64,000 bases of DNA from Peronospora farinosa (lineage: Eukaryota; Oomycota; Peronosporomycetes; Peronosporales; Peronosporaceae), in the NCBI GenBank assembly GCA_947646735.1, contig CANTFK010000528.1, positions 62,001 to 126,000 on the forward strand. The letters run 5' to 3'. Position numbers and translations under genes: made by a program. The number at the start of each line of letters is the position of its first letter. The first letter of the stretch is position 1. Below the pieces are notes generated by a model. It was given only the letters and a program-made list of their open reading frames with translations, searched no databases and was not told where the DNA came from. Shown here piece after piece: positions 46,490 to 58,072 of this stretch.

Positions 46490-49400
46490 TTTGTCCCCAA
46501 ATCTAACGTGTTCATTGTTTTTGCGACCATGCTGGTCTGCATATTATTTTTGCTTGTCCTGTGCGCTTGCCATGTATCACGGGCTTTACGTGTGATGACT
46601 AATCGCTCATCCACAAAGCGCTGAGCTTCGCTCACGCTTTTAGCATCCAGCTCTCCGATGACGCCTCCAAGAGGTCGTTCATGGGTCGACGCTGTTGGAT
46701 AACACTATAGTGTCATCGTCAAGGAGCACTGGCATTTCTTGCGGTGCCTCCTCATTACCACCTATAGGTGTCGTGACCACTGCTAGATTAGAATTGTCAC
46801 TAGGGCAACCTTGGCCCTCATTGGCCTTCGCACCGAGCGAAGTGAGGGGCCTTCCCCACTAAGACTCGGGCTGCGTACAAACGAGACTGGCGTTCGAGGA
46901 TGACGCATTCCGTTAATGTAAAACGGTGTTTCACCCGTATTGGCGCAACACTGTTATTAATAGCGAACTTCACGAATGGCAATTGCTTGCTCCATTCTTT
47001 GGGAGTCGCTACTGTACGCAACACATCCGCCACAACTCGATTGGCACGTTCTGTTTGGCCATCCGTTTGGGGATGATCAGCGGTTGACATGTGAAGCTTG
47101 CTGCTCAGCAGCTCAAACACATGTCGCCAAAAACCCGACGTAAAACGCGGATCCCGATCCGATACTATGGACTCGGACATCCCGTGTAGTCGATACACGT
47201 GATCCAGAAGCAAGAGGGCAGCCTCTTTTCTGATATCTTGGTGCTACATGGTGCCAAATGCACCATCTTGCTCAGTCTGTCTACAAAGACGACGAGCCCC
47301 GTCCTGCCTTTATGGTCAGGCGGTAAGCCAAACATGAAGTCTAAACTGACCGACTTCCAACAATCCGTTGGAATCGGCAGTGGCTTCAGTGGCGAACTGT
47401 TCGAAGGTGCCGGCTTTATGCGCTGACACTCTTCGCAAGAGCGAATATAGTTGATCACCCACCGATATAGGTGGGGCCACCAAAATTCCTCTGACACTCG
47501 TAAGAATGTCTTTTCACGGCCCAGATGCCCACTAGATGGCGCATCATGGCACTCGTGAAGTATCATCAGCTTGAGACCTGTGTTATGAGGGACATAGATT
47601 CTCAAGGGATCACAGGGTGACAGCTGATGCCATTATAGACCATCACTGTAACTAAAGCGATTTAGTTTCGCATTGAGGTGCGACGGAATCGTAACCTATT
47701 GTCCACCAAAATGATCCAACAGCAGGCGACAATGTTCGTCCTGACTGTACTACTCCTTGATATCGGAGGCCATTGAGCTCGTCACATGGTAGGCCTTCAT
47801 GGCTGCCAATGTTGACGACTCAACTTGTGCTTTCGCACGAGACACACTTTTCTGGTGTCTTGCCTCGAAGTCTGGTCTGCGTGATAACGCGTCAGCCAAG
47901 ACATTCGACTTACCCGGCTTATATTCAACTTTGAAATTAAATTCATAGAAGAATGTTAGCCATCTTGCCATTCTCGGCGAGAGGTGCGGTGAATTTATAG
48001 CGGTCCGCAGTGATGCGTGATCCGTATAAACCACAAAAGGCTCGGTGCCCAAGAGGTGCACCCGAAACTTCACAAGGGCATACTTAATTGAAAGTAGCTC
48101 CTTGTCATGCACAGGGTAATTCAGCTCTGCAGCTTTTAAAAGCCGATACTGATACGATATGACACGGTCAACGCCGTCGTGTCATCCTTCTGCATGAGCG
48201 CGCTGCCGATTGCAAAATTGCTTGCATCGCAGACGACGCTAAAGGGCTTATCCGCGTCTGGCAATGCCAAGACCGGTGCCTCTACAAGAGATTGCTTCAC
48301 TGAAGTGAATGCATCTTCTTGTTCCTTTGACCAAGTCCATTCTGTATCCTTTTTCAAAAGGTCAGACAATGGCTTAGTCTGCTCCGCATAATTCTTGCTG
48401 TACTTATGCAAGTAATTAGCGAGCCCAAGTAATTGGCGCAGATTCTTCACATGACGTGGTACTGACCATTCCTTTACAGCCTTTACCTTTTCTGGGTCTG
48501 CTCGTACACCATGTGCACCTACGATGCAGCCCAGTACAGGTATCTCGGGGACCCCTATGACGCACTTTGCAAGTTTACGTATAATTAAGCGTCAGCCAGA
48601 GTCTGCAACACAGCGTCTAAATGACGCTTGTGCGACTCTATTGCACTCAGACCGTCCTCCGCCCTACTATGCACGAATACATCGTCAAAGTAATGGGGCG
48701 CGTAGGCACGGTGCTGACGCATCACGTGAGCCACCACTCGATTGCATGTTGCCGGAGCATTTTTCAACCCTTGTGGCATCAAAAGCCATTCCCACAGCAT
48801 ACCGCTTGGGGTGCTTACTGCCGTTTTGGCTACATCGGTATCTCTCATGAGAACCTGATAGTAGCCATCCTTCAGATCCAACGCGGAAAAGATAGTTGAC
48901 TTTCCCATGGAATTCAACAAAACATCTTTCCGCGGGATCGGCGTTTGATCCGGAATGGTGGCCGTGTTCAGCTTATTATAAGCATGAACCACGCACCACC
49001 TGTTGCTTTACACACACAGAAGGTCAGGCTGCAGTGAGGCGACTTGCTCTCACTTACATGTCCCACCTTGGCTCGCTTGTCGAAGAACTCATCGGTGTAA
49101 TCGACTTTGTCCTTCGGCAACGGCCATTGCCTGGTCACACAATACTTGGTGCCAGGCTCCTGGTCCATCTCGTGCCTGATGCCCCTATCGGCCGGTAGGC
49201 GGATCGGCACTTCTGCTGGAAACACATCACGGTGTTTCCACAGAACATCATAGAACGGGCTGTCCTTCAAGGCATCCCAGCCTTGAGCAGCGAACCGCTT
49301 CTTCTTGTCGGTCTCCAAGACGCTCTCATTCATCGTGGACGACGAGCAACAGTCCACCACGTTCTCTTCTCGAACTGGTGCGACTATCTCGTGGATCTTT

Positions 49401-49819
49401 CCTACATTTAGTTCATACAGGAACAGATCCTACGTCATCTCCGAGAGATTTACTATCTCCTCGGCAGATGCCAAGACACGTTGGAGCACCTCAACTGAGG
49501 ATGCCTCTGGCATCTTGTCTTCGACGGCTTCGAACAGCTCGTTCGTAAGTCCGTCCTCTTGGACCGAGACTGATCCAAGGGTCACTCGTTTTAAAGCGCC
49601 CTTGATCGTCTTAATTTTTCTGGTGCTCTTTCTTCGAGTCACCACGACCTTTGACCTGGAAGAAGGTGTCGTTGCTGTATTAGCCAACGCACTTCTTCCA
49701 ACCGCACCAGGATCATGGCTCTGTGCCGGTTCTTGTGGCGCTTGACTTTTTGTCAGCCCACCATCAACTGTCACAGGCTTTCGGCTCTGTGCAGGACTAC
49801 TGGACGCATGACTACCTGT

Positions 49820-51398
49820 TGTGGTGGAGTGGATTCTCAAACGACGTGAGAGAACCACAAACAAACACAGCGCCGGACTGCAGACTTACGGAGGGGGTAC
49901 CCCGATACCGTGTCGCGTCAACCTTGGGTCTCACCTTGTGTACCAGTCGGCTTGGCTGGTCTTGCTCCTCGTTAGACGTAGAAAACTTAAAGACTTGGTC
50001 TTGTATGGGGGTACTTGGTGGTCCCCGAGTGGATATACTTCACTCGGGACCGGTTTTCTTGAGCTCGATCGACTGAGTCGAGAGCGATGCACCTGGTACT
50101 ATGTACCCCTTCGGTGGCTAACGGTTTCTTGATCTTTCGACCCCTTTTCTTGTTCCCCGTAGGGAAACCGCTTCCTATAGCGGGTCGTGGAATGGGTACG
50201 AACCCACAGGCCAAAATACTTCCTGGAGTTCGTTCGAGCTTGAATCTTACCACACGACTGTCTTCAACGGGGGAGGCCTAAATATCCCTTCCCCGGAACA
50301 GGTGGGTAGATCGAAACAAGTTCACACTTAAGTCTTGACACTTACTTGACACCTCAGGCCAACTATCCTGAGGTTCAACTTGCGTTGCTTGAGCCGTCAC
50401 CTCACCTGACGTCGGTGGTCCAAAGGGTATCCCGCCCGGAATAGGTGAGGTGACGGAGAAGAGCTTGGAGAGGGGCTTAGAGCTGCCACGTGTAAGCAAA
50501 TTCGAGTGTGTTTATTTATCTTATTCTCTGTATGCTTTTCTTGCCTAACCCTAACCCTTCGCTCTAGATGACACCACGTGTCAACTTGTGGACGAACAAA
50601 TGGCTCTTTTCAAACATGGGACTTGTACCGGCTCTGCACTTTAAGGAGGCCTTGTACCTTCTATAACCTGAGTCCACCTGTCACCTGGGGTCACCTAGGT
50701 CCACCAGCCGCTTGGTGTCCACCTGTCACATGGGGTCCACCAGTCGCCTGGGGTCCACCTGTCACATGGGGTCCACCTGTCGCCTGAGGTCCACTGGTCA
50801 CCTGAGGTCAACCTAAGCTGCCCTAACAGCGCTGGTCCTTTGGTCTGTAGTGTAGGGCAACATAGTGCCTTATCCGAACGTGGGACCTTGGACCATTTCG
50901 GGGCCCTGGTCACTCCCTGTCACTCATTCAAGAGAGTGACCGAGTTCTTTCACGCCAGTTATTATAATAACTACGAAGGGCCCCCATTTCTCTGGCACTT
51001 CTCCACAAAACTCTGTCCCCGGTCACTGGAAACCCTGTCCCCGATTACTGAAAACCCTGTCCCCGGTTACTGGAAACCCTGTCCCCGGTTACTGGAAACC
51101 CTGTCCCTGGTGACTGGTAAACCTGTCCCCGGTTACTGGTAAACCTGTCCTCAGTAACTGATACGCCTGTCCCTGGTGACTGGTAAACCTGTCCCCAGTG
51201 ACTGTTAACCCTGTCCCCGGTAACTGGTACGCCTGTCCCTATTGACTGGAAACCTTGTCCCCGGTGCCCTGTCCCCGGTAACCGGTATCCTGTCCCTGGT
51301 GACCCTCATTTGAAACTTGGAACCTTGTGAGACCTGGATTATTTCCCCATTTATTGTAATATCCTCAGAAACCCCGATTCTTCTGGCACTTCTCCACA
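49820..51398 (-). repeat. Solo LTR of family C in A2 pol
   Basis: 1579-bp insertion with termini tgtggtggagtg ... cacttctccaca and the 4-bp duplication ctgt (49816-49819 and 51399-51402). The empty site is visible in A1 near 3290-3310, where the same pol sequence runs without the insert. It contains two different minisatellites, at about 50670-50800 (gtccacctgtcacctgggg-like) and 51010-51290. Confidence 0.9.
51010..51290. repeat. Minisatellite in family C LTR
   Basis: About a dozen units of about 21 bp built on cctgtccccggttactggaa, with drift between units. It lies within the solo LTR. Confidence 0.88.
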
Positions 51399-52079
51399 CT
51401 GTCATCGCCCCATTCACTACACCAGTCTTCTCGACCTGGGTAGTAATATGTGTCACCTGGCTTTCCGCCAGTGCACTTTCAACTACACCACTCCTTTCGA
51501 GCTGGGTAGTTCCTGGTGTCGATTGACATACCGTCATCGCACCCTCGACTGTGTTGGACACAGCATCAGCCACATAAGCCTCTCGCAAGAGCACATCCTT
51601 TCCGGTGTCTTGCGTAGAGCTAGCGACTGTGCGTGTACGCCAGTCTATCCATGGTTGGTGTTTAGCCAACCAAGGCATGCCTAGGATGAGGTCATACGGA
51701 CTCTCCATACCTAGCACTGTGAACTTCTCTTTACAGGAGAAGTCACCGAAACTGAAGGCGAGTTCAACTTGAACTCCCTCCGATTTTACGAGCGCGCCGT
51801 TCGCTAAACGAACGATCGCCTCTTCTCGCTTGCCATCCTGGCAAAGCGACTCCTAACTCGCCGGTCTCTTTTTCAGAGCCGTGAGTTTCACAAAGTTTTG
51901 TGATGCATCCGAATCCACGAGAAGAGTCACAACTTGGTCGGAGCCTCGTACTCGAGCGCTATAGACCAAAAGGGTTGAGTTCCGACCTTTCGGAACCTCA
52001 GGGACTATGATACCCATTTGTTCGATAACTCTGAACTTAGGGGTAGCTTCAGAGTCTGCGACAGTAGGACATCCCTCCC

Positions 52080-53171
52080 CTACTGCGCTCCCGCATTTCC
52101 CGACCCATCTTGGGCAGGTGCCGAACCCGTGCGTCGTGCACGCTGGTTTTTCGCACCTCCCTTCGGGTTGGGAGACTTTTTGCTGGCTGCCTTAGCACCA
52201 GCAGCTACTTTGGCATAGCAGCGAGCCATCATATGGCCTCGCTTGCCGCACTTGTAGCAGATCACATCTGCATTGCCTAACTTTATAGGAGTGGCATCAG
52301 ACCTTTCGGTCGACGGCCTGTAATAGGCTGTTGCCGAGGCGCTGTTGTAGGATTGCTCCTCAACTAAGGCAATGTCAATTGCCTCTTCCATCGTCGCTGG
52401 CACCTTTCTGAAAAGGGCCTGACGCGATGGGCCATGCCTAAGTCCATTCATGAACGTGGCTACCTTGATACGCTCTGGTATCGGTTCCCCATTGATGGAC
52501 GCCGACAGCGAACGCATCTCCTGCACAAATTCTTGCAGAGATCGTTTCGCCTGTCGTGCTCCAAAGAAGCGCGCCATAAGCAACACTTCATTGTTAGGCG
52601 GCTGATACATGGCGCGAATCTTTGCCTTAAAGATCGCCCATGATGGAAATGCATCAGCATTAGCCATCAGCGCAGAGTATGCTCACTCTGACGCTTTGCC
52701 ACGCAAGTTGGATATGGCATACGAAACCATTCTGGTGTCGTCTTCGATGAGTTGCGCCACTCCACATTGCTCAACTGCTAATAGCCAGTGACACATCGTG
52801 TGAGGGCTAGTTCCATCGAACTTCGGAGGGTCCATCCGAATGGGCCTCGGTTGAGTAGGCCGGGCAGAGAGCGTCTTAACAGTTCTGTTGAGCGCCTCAT
52901 TCCGTGCCTCCTCAAGCCTAAGCTCATCCTGAGTCTTAGTGATGGACTCAGCCGTAGCTTGGCTGTTTACCTCGGACACGTTCACACGCTGTCCGAGCAC
53001 AAACGCCTCGTTTGCTCCAACTGAGCAACATGTTGCTCCGAGGACAATGTAAGAGGTTGACCAGGGCTTGTTCACCAAGTCCCTGCGCCATATGCTCTGC
53101 CAACTCCCTATGATGTTAGGAGATGTGAGGTCGCTCCAGTCCATATTAAGGACCATCTTAACCACACGCAC
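52080..53171 (-). pseudogene. A2 gag, broken by one stop
   Basis: Gag in two in-frame pieces, 52683-53171 (N-terminal, helical) and 52080-52667 (ADAFPSW... with FMNGLRHGPSRQ and the zinc knuckle CYKCGKRGHMMARC). They are separated by a TGA where A1 has a Trp codon (TGG). Otherwise close to A1 gag. The N-terminal part also shows a local frame shift relative to A1 near 53060. Confidence 0.85.
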
Positions 53172-53215
53172 GCTCAGAGAGACGGGTCGTGGGAAGGACT
53201 ACTAGTGCTACCAAG

Positions 53216-53801
53216 TGTAGACGGGCACTTCTACGAAGTTGCCTCGTGCTACTAGCACACACCGTCAGCACAAGCGAGGAAGCGGTTAGATCGTCTTACC
53301 TTCGCGTGCGAGGGTGGTTAGGAGGTTGGTCGACTCGTACCACCAGTTGCCTCTCGCTTAAGCGAGAGTGCAACGAACTTCTAAACAAGAAGTCACCGAC
53401 GTCATGCAGAAGCTTTTTCAGCTTCTCGTGCGCGGTGCTTTTGATTTAGCAAATTCAAGACTGAGCTATATTTAATGAATTATAATTAAATATAAAACTT
53501 AACTACTGATTGGCTAATTATGTAAAGATCGGATACACGACTCTTTGGGAGCGTATCCTGTCACATGAGTTTAAATCTAGATCTAAACTTGCGACTGACG
53601 TCCTTCTGAGACGTCGCGATGCCTAGCTTCAACTAGCGTCATCCCTCCCATGTGAATCCAAAAATGGATATCACATTCACGAGGGTGGATCACGTTTGTG
53701 TATCGCACCCAAGTGACAGGTCAAAAGTAATCATAGATACTTTTAGACCAAACATTAAGTATATCAATTAATGTTTGCGTGTAACTAGATGCCCTGTTAC
53801 A
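53216..53801 (-). repeat. 5' LTR of A2
   Basis: 586 bp with intact TG...CA. The primer-binding site lies two bases inside (about 53196-53213), identical in its start to A1 and B. Target duplication tgatc follows. Confidence 0.95.
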
Positions 53802-54713
53802 TGATCAATCAAAAGCGCAATTTTCATGCTGAAAGGATTTACGTTTGGGGCTGTATGGGTCCATAACGAAAGGCTATACAAGGACAAGTGCCAGATCCGC
53901 TCACTTACTAAAATTTTCACTCACCCGTCCGCGATATTTACTGTAACTTGCTGGAGTTGCACCACACTTCACACCCTACTTACGCATTTTTTCTCAGTCC
54001 TCCTCATTAAACCAAGCTTTGCACAATAGTTGTCATTTAACGTGAACACTGCAATATATCAGAGTTGGAAGATTTGCTTCGTTCAGTTTTGCCGGTAGAA
54101 GGTGACTACTGCATATCGTACGTTCGGAGCTCTAAAGACAGGCAAGAAATAATGTTGCTCAAGTGTAGCGATTATCTTCGTGTCATAGCGACGACAGAAC
54201 AGAAATCAGACAGTTGCTAGAATACCTGACCGAGTGATTGAACACAATAGCACTAGAACAAACCACTTTTAATACTTTTCGAATATCATCCGCTGCTCTG
54301 TATGCAGCTTAACAACATGACTCTCTTTAGTCCATAATCATATGCGTCATCTAGCAATTTTCATTATCGTAGACATATTTAATATTTGTATAGCATTGCC
54401 GCGTTACACCTTGCCAGAAATTTATACAAAATCTGTATAGGATATTACACAGTCGAAGGAAGTCCATGCAAATGTTTTTTTTCTCTTGTCACATTTCACT
54501 TGTTGAATATATGCCTAGATTGCATCGTATAATTTAGTACAGTGATCGTAAATACTGTATACTTAAGCTTTCTGTTTTATTAATATCTAATCAAAGTCAG
54601 CTGTTGTAACCCTACCTGCCAGTAGATGCTATACAGAAGCCACTTTTATATTTCAGATCAGCAGGTGAAGTATAAATATTGAAAGTTTTTTGATAAAAAA
54701 GTTTTATTGAAAA
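53802..54713. other. AT-rich intergenic stretch
   Basis: No gene or repeat recognised. It holds the promoter of the J-domain gene; a TATA-like word (tataaatatt) lies at about 54671. Confidence 0.4.
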
Positions 54714-55743
54714 ATGGCTATAGGCAGATCAAAGAAAAAGTTAATGACCAAAGACATGGAACAACACCGCGAGTATATGAAAAAATACAGGACGCAATCG
54801 TGCGATTTAAATAAGCAGGAGATACAGTATAAAGATTATTATGAACTTCTGGGTATCTCACGTGATGCTCCACATACGGAAGTGAGTCTGTTGCAAACTA
54901 ATAAAGTGATAAGTTATTAGTAGTACATTAACAAAGACTCTTCTTTCTTTTTTGCTCTGTATGTCATAGATCCGTAGAGCTTATCGTAAGCTGGCACTCA
55001 AGTGCCATCCAGATAGAAAACCGAGCTCCGAGGCGCTAAGACGGTGGGAGGGCGTACCAGCGGCCTACGCAGTCTTGTCGAACCCAAACGACCGCAGCGA
55101 GTACGACGCCACGCTGCCAACGCGTGATGCTTTAGTTGAGTTTTATCGTACCTATAATCCGGCCAAGCTGGACAATGTCACCATTCAGACCATTATTGAT
55201 GGCTGGTATGGTCGTGAGGTGGAACTTTTTGAGATGCTCAATGCCAAGTACGAGGTGGCACCACATCAAGGACCTATTAATAGTGCCCAGTGTGCTGCTG
55301 TGACCTCGGTCTCGCGTGAAAAGGCGCATACGATTGCGAGGGATAGCCAGACGTACAAAGCGAAGGATGCTGGGAATGCTGAGATAACGTGGACAGGTAC
55401 CATTGGATCTGCTCTCTGCTGCAAAGGCGTGCTCTCGCGCTTGTTCAGCTCTATGTACTACGAGGTGAATACCACCAGCCCGGGCTTCTTGAGGTCCCAT
55501 GACGCTTCAGACACTCCGGGTCAGACGATCTCGATGAATTTGGAGTCCCCTGCGACCCCATCCCAGTTGTCAGCGCCTGTAAGCCCAGAATTGGAACCGC
55601 CATTTGACAAAGAAAATTTGGCATCAGCTCTCGGCGGATTGCCACCAAGTGGCGATGGGAACTGCCGCACAAGGACAGGAGATATTTTACCGCAGGATTT
55701 ACGAACAGAACAGTCAAATGTAGCAGACAAAGTTCGCGGCTGA
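54714..55743 (+). CDS. J-domain (DnaJ/Hsp40) protein
   Basis: Two exons, 54714-54881 and 54970-55743, joined in frame through an 88-nt intron (GTGAGT...TCATAG), 313 residues. The J domain spans about residues 42-105: DYYELLGISRDA, then IRRAYRKLALKCHPDRKP with the HPD tripeptide that triggers Hsp70 ATP hydrolysis, then AAYAVLSNPNDRSEYDA. The N-terminus is basic (RSKKKLMTKDMEQ). The rest is a low-complexity, Ser/Pro-rich C-terminal part with no G/F-rich region or Cys repeats, so it is a class III (type C) J protein. The partner and location are not evident. Confidence 0.88.
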
Positions 55744-56544
55744 GTTGGGGTGTCAGAGATAGATGCTGAATAAATTATCAATTGTTTTTCTACGCTGCCC
55801 GTTCGTAATTGATGGAACAACTGAAGCGCAGGAGCTGCGCTGTGCAAAATGTGCTCGATATAGCGCCTTTGAGCTCTGCTTTCGTCATCCAGTCCTTATT
55901 TCGATGGCTTTTTTTCAGGTGCTCAATGGGAACGAAGACTGATCCATCGATAACAAGCCCAATCTCAGGCTAAGTCCATCCTTTAAAAGACATTAAACAG
56001 CACAACAGCTTTGTCATCCTCCAGTTCTTGAGTTCTAGAGGTGAATGGATGACGGAAAACAACATTCTTTGAGATGGTCTCACTTTTCAACGAGGCTGTT
56101 GTAGTTTTTTGAAACGGTCAAGAAGTCATGACTTCAGAATCTCTGCAGCCTTCATGTTTAAGTTGAATCCGCAATCGCAGAGGTACTATATATGATAGTC
56201 AAAATTGGCCGTGATGCTTCTAGTCTCTACTTTTGGACAACTAAACATTGTTTGCCAATGGCTTAACCCAAGTGCTTCAGTCGAAACTGAATCATCAACA
56301 TCGTGGCAAAGTTATGAATTAATACTCCATATGCCCTTGCAGGAGCTCCAATTCTTGGTACCAACATGGCAACAATAGGCTCGTCACACACAAATTATAT
56401 TTGATTAGGCATCGAGGCGAGAACTGCATTTCAGTCCATTCAATAGCTTCTGTATAAAAAATGACCTCTTAGTACGTGGACCATGTGGCAGCTAAACGTC
56501 CAGACAAATACCAAAAACTAGCCCATCCGGAAGTCGAGGCTTTA
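55744..56544. other. Intergenic stretch between convergent genes
   Basis: No open frame with protein-like features on either strand. It holds the 3' UTRs of the J-domain gene and the kinase gene. Confidence 0.4.
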
Positions 56545-57994
56545 CTAATTTTGTAATCGTTCAATCACGTCAAATACAGATGGTCGCGCAGTAGTGTCTT
56601 GGGTCAGGATCCATCTACGGCACCATGACAACAAGTCATCAGACCGCCAGCTAGCCATTCTTTCTACGCAACGCAAACATACCGAATCATCTCGCAAAAT
56701 TTTGGCGAGTACGGGCAATTTTTGGGGAACTTAATTGGTCCGATAATTGCTAAATATGTGCACTCGACGACGCGCACGACGCCCGAGTCGTAGAAAGAAC
56801 ATTCGAATGGGGAGTACCCAAATGCCATGGAATACAACAAACAGCCCAGCGACCACACATCGGTGGCACTGGATATATGGGTGAAATCCGGCACATCATA
56901 GAGCTCTACAGATGCAAAGAACGTGTCATCAAGTAGATAGCATAAAATCAGATGAGCAACTTTTGTCTTACCTGGTGCACGATACGCCATTGAGCTGTGC
57001 TGTGCAGCGTGCTCTTGCAGCAAGCGAGCATCTGAGCGCTTTGAGATAATGACATCAGCCGGGGTGACCGAGCCAAAGTCCGTCAGCAGCGGGTCACCAT
57101 CGTCTGACAACATGATATTGTCCGGCTGAAGGAACGCAAACGTTAGAAATATACCCAATACAAACTACTGGATACGCGATAACCACCTACTTTGATATCA
57201 CGATGTGCTAGAGGTGGCGATTTGAGGTGCAACTCTGCTACAGCTCGACAAATCTGAAGGAACATATCAAGAATTTGCGCTTCTGTGATCCGCACGTCTT
57301 GGCTGTTCACCATATCAATCAACTACACTCTTTTAATTGCAGTCTCCATCTATCCAGCTAAGCTTTAGTACCTGATTGCAGTGTCAATCATCTCCCGCAA
57401 TGTCCCGTTCTGTCCACGATAGAAAACAATTCAAGTCATTAAATGCCAATTGCATTTGCATATTAAAATTCACACTTAAAGCACCTCCATGAAGGGGAAG
57501 AGTAAATAATACTCGAACGTTTCTGGTCCAGTTGACACCACAGCGTAATCATTCAATGGCATAATATTTGGATGATTAAAGGCCTTGTGCGTCTGGATCT
57601 CTGCCTTGACCGACTGTACTTGCTCATGTGTCTGACATAATATCTTCTTGAGTGCAAATGCTTCACCTGTGTCACTATCTCTTGCCTTGTATACAATAGA
57701 AAATCCACCTTGAGCAATCTCCGAGCAGATATTGACCCTATAAAACGTACAATAGAAACACAATAGAAATACGTTAGAAATGTCAGAGGAAGATCAAGTC
57801 GGAGACACGTACGTCCGACCGCTCTGCATACGGATAGAGTGCGAATACCCAAGACATGAGAGTAGTCGCTGTGCCGCATAAATAGGAAATAATGTCACAG
57901 TGGAGCAAATCCTTCCTGACGTCGCGGCGGCTGATTGCCTCGCAACCGGTAAGAACGATTCTTTCTCGGTCATGTCACTCAAAGTGATACCCAT
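56545..57994 (-). CDS. STK16-like (NAK family) Ser/Thr kinase
   Basis: About eight exons: 57813-57994, 57485-57737, 57372-57409, 57191-57322, 56972-57125, 56683-56905, 56545-56614. It begins MGITLSD, fitting N-myristoylation (Gly2, Ser6), as known for STK16. Kinase motifs in order: glycine loop EIAQGGFSIVYKA, Lys in FALKKIL, catalytic HRDIKPDNIML (formed across an intron), DFG in LLTDFGSV, the NAK/STK16-type AAQHSSMAYRAPELYDV, DVWSLGCLLYSMAFGYSPFE, and IRWILTQDTTARPSV across the last 68-nt intron. STK16 relatives act at Golgi and secretory membranes. One junction (57322/57372) does not keep frame with canonical sites, so that small exon is uncertain. The start codon lies 78 bp from the divergent exonuclease gene. 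Confidence 0.87.
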
Positions 57995-58072
57995 GGAATA
58001 GAAACGTATCGATGAGGTTAGAAACTAATGCCAGGATAGAAACGTCTTAATGACATTTTGTGACACTTGATA

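Larger units (their letters stand above)
46510..51890 (-). pseudogene. A2 pol: integrase, RNase H, RT, protease
   Basis: Decayed pol read from right to left. Protease pieces lie at about 51650-51890 with linker to 51400. A solo C LTR interrupts at 49820-51398. The linker continues at 49430-49819. RT is at 48585-49360 with YFDDVFVHS. RNase H is at 47750-48450 ([25 protein letters not shown]). Integrase zinc finger and core are at 46818-47605 ([37 protein letters not shown]). Frame breaks at about 47740, 48130, 48580, 49000 and others. Very similar to A1, but its breaks are mostly different. Confidence 0.9.
42799..53801 (-). mobile_element. Gypsy family A copy A2, full length
   Basis: Complete but coding-dead family A element on the minus strand, about 11.0 kb including two inserted solo C LTRs. 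It is flanked by a perfect 5-bp duplication, tgatc (42794-42798 and 53802-53806). The terminal LTRs differ at only a few positions (tt for tg at the left end, an extra t in the ctacttagc segment, one t in a c/t run). Order on the minus strand: LTR, PBS, gag, protease, RT, RNase H, integrase, chromodomain, antisense ORF region, LTR. Confidence 0.95.

Noticed and set aside
50543..50560. Telomere-like cctaaccctaaccc
   Set aside because: Only two to three short units inside an LTR, and not the TTTAGGG type expected for oomycetes; chance or LTR sequence.
44690..51290. CRISPR-like repeat arrays
   Set aside because: Units are contiguous and variable without unique spacers, in a eukaryotic retroelement LTR.
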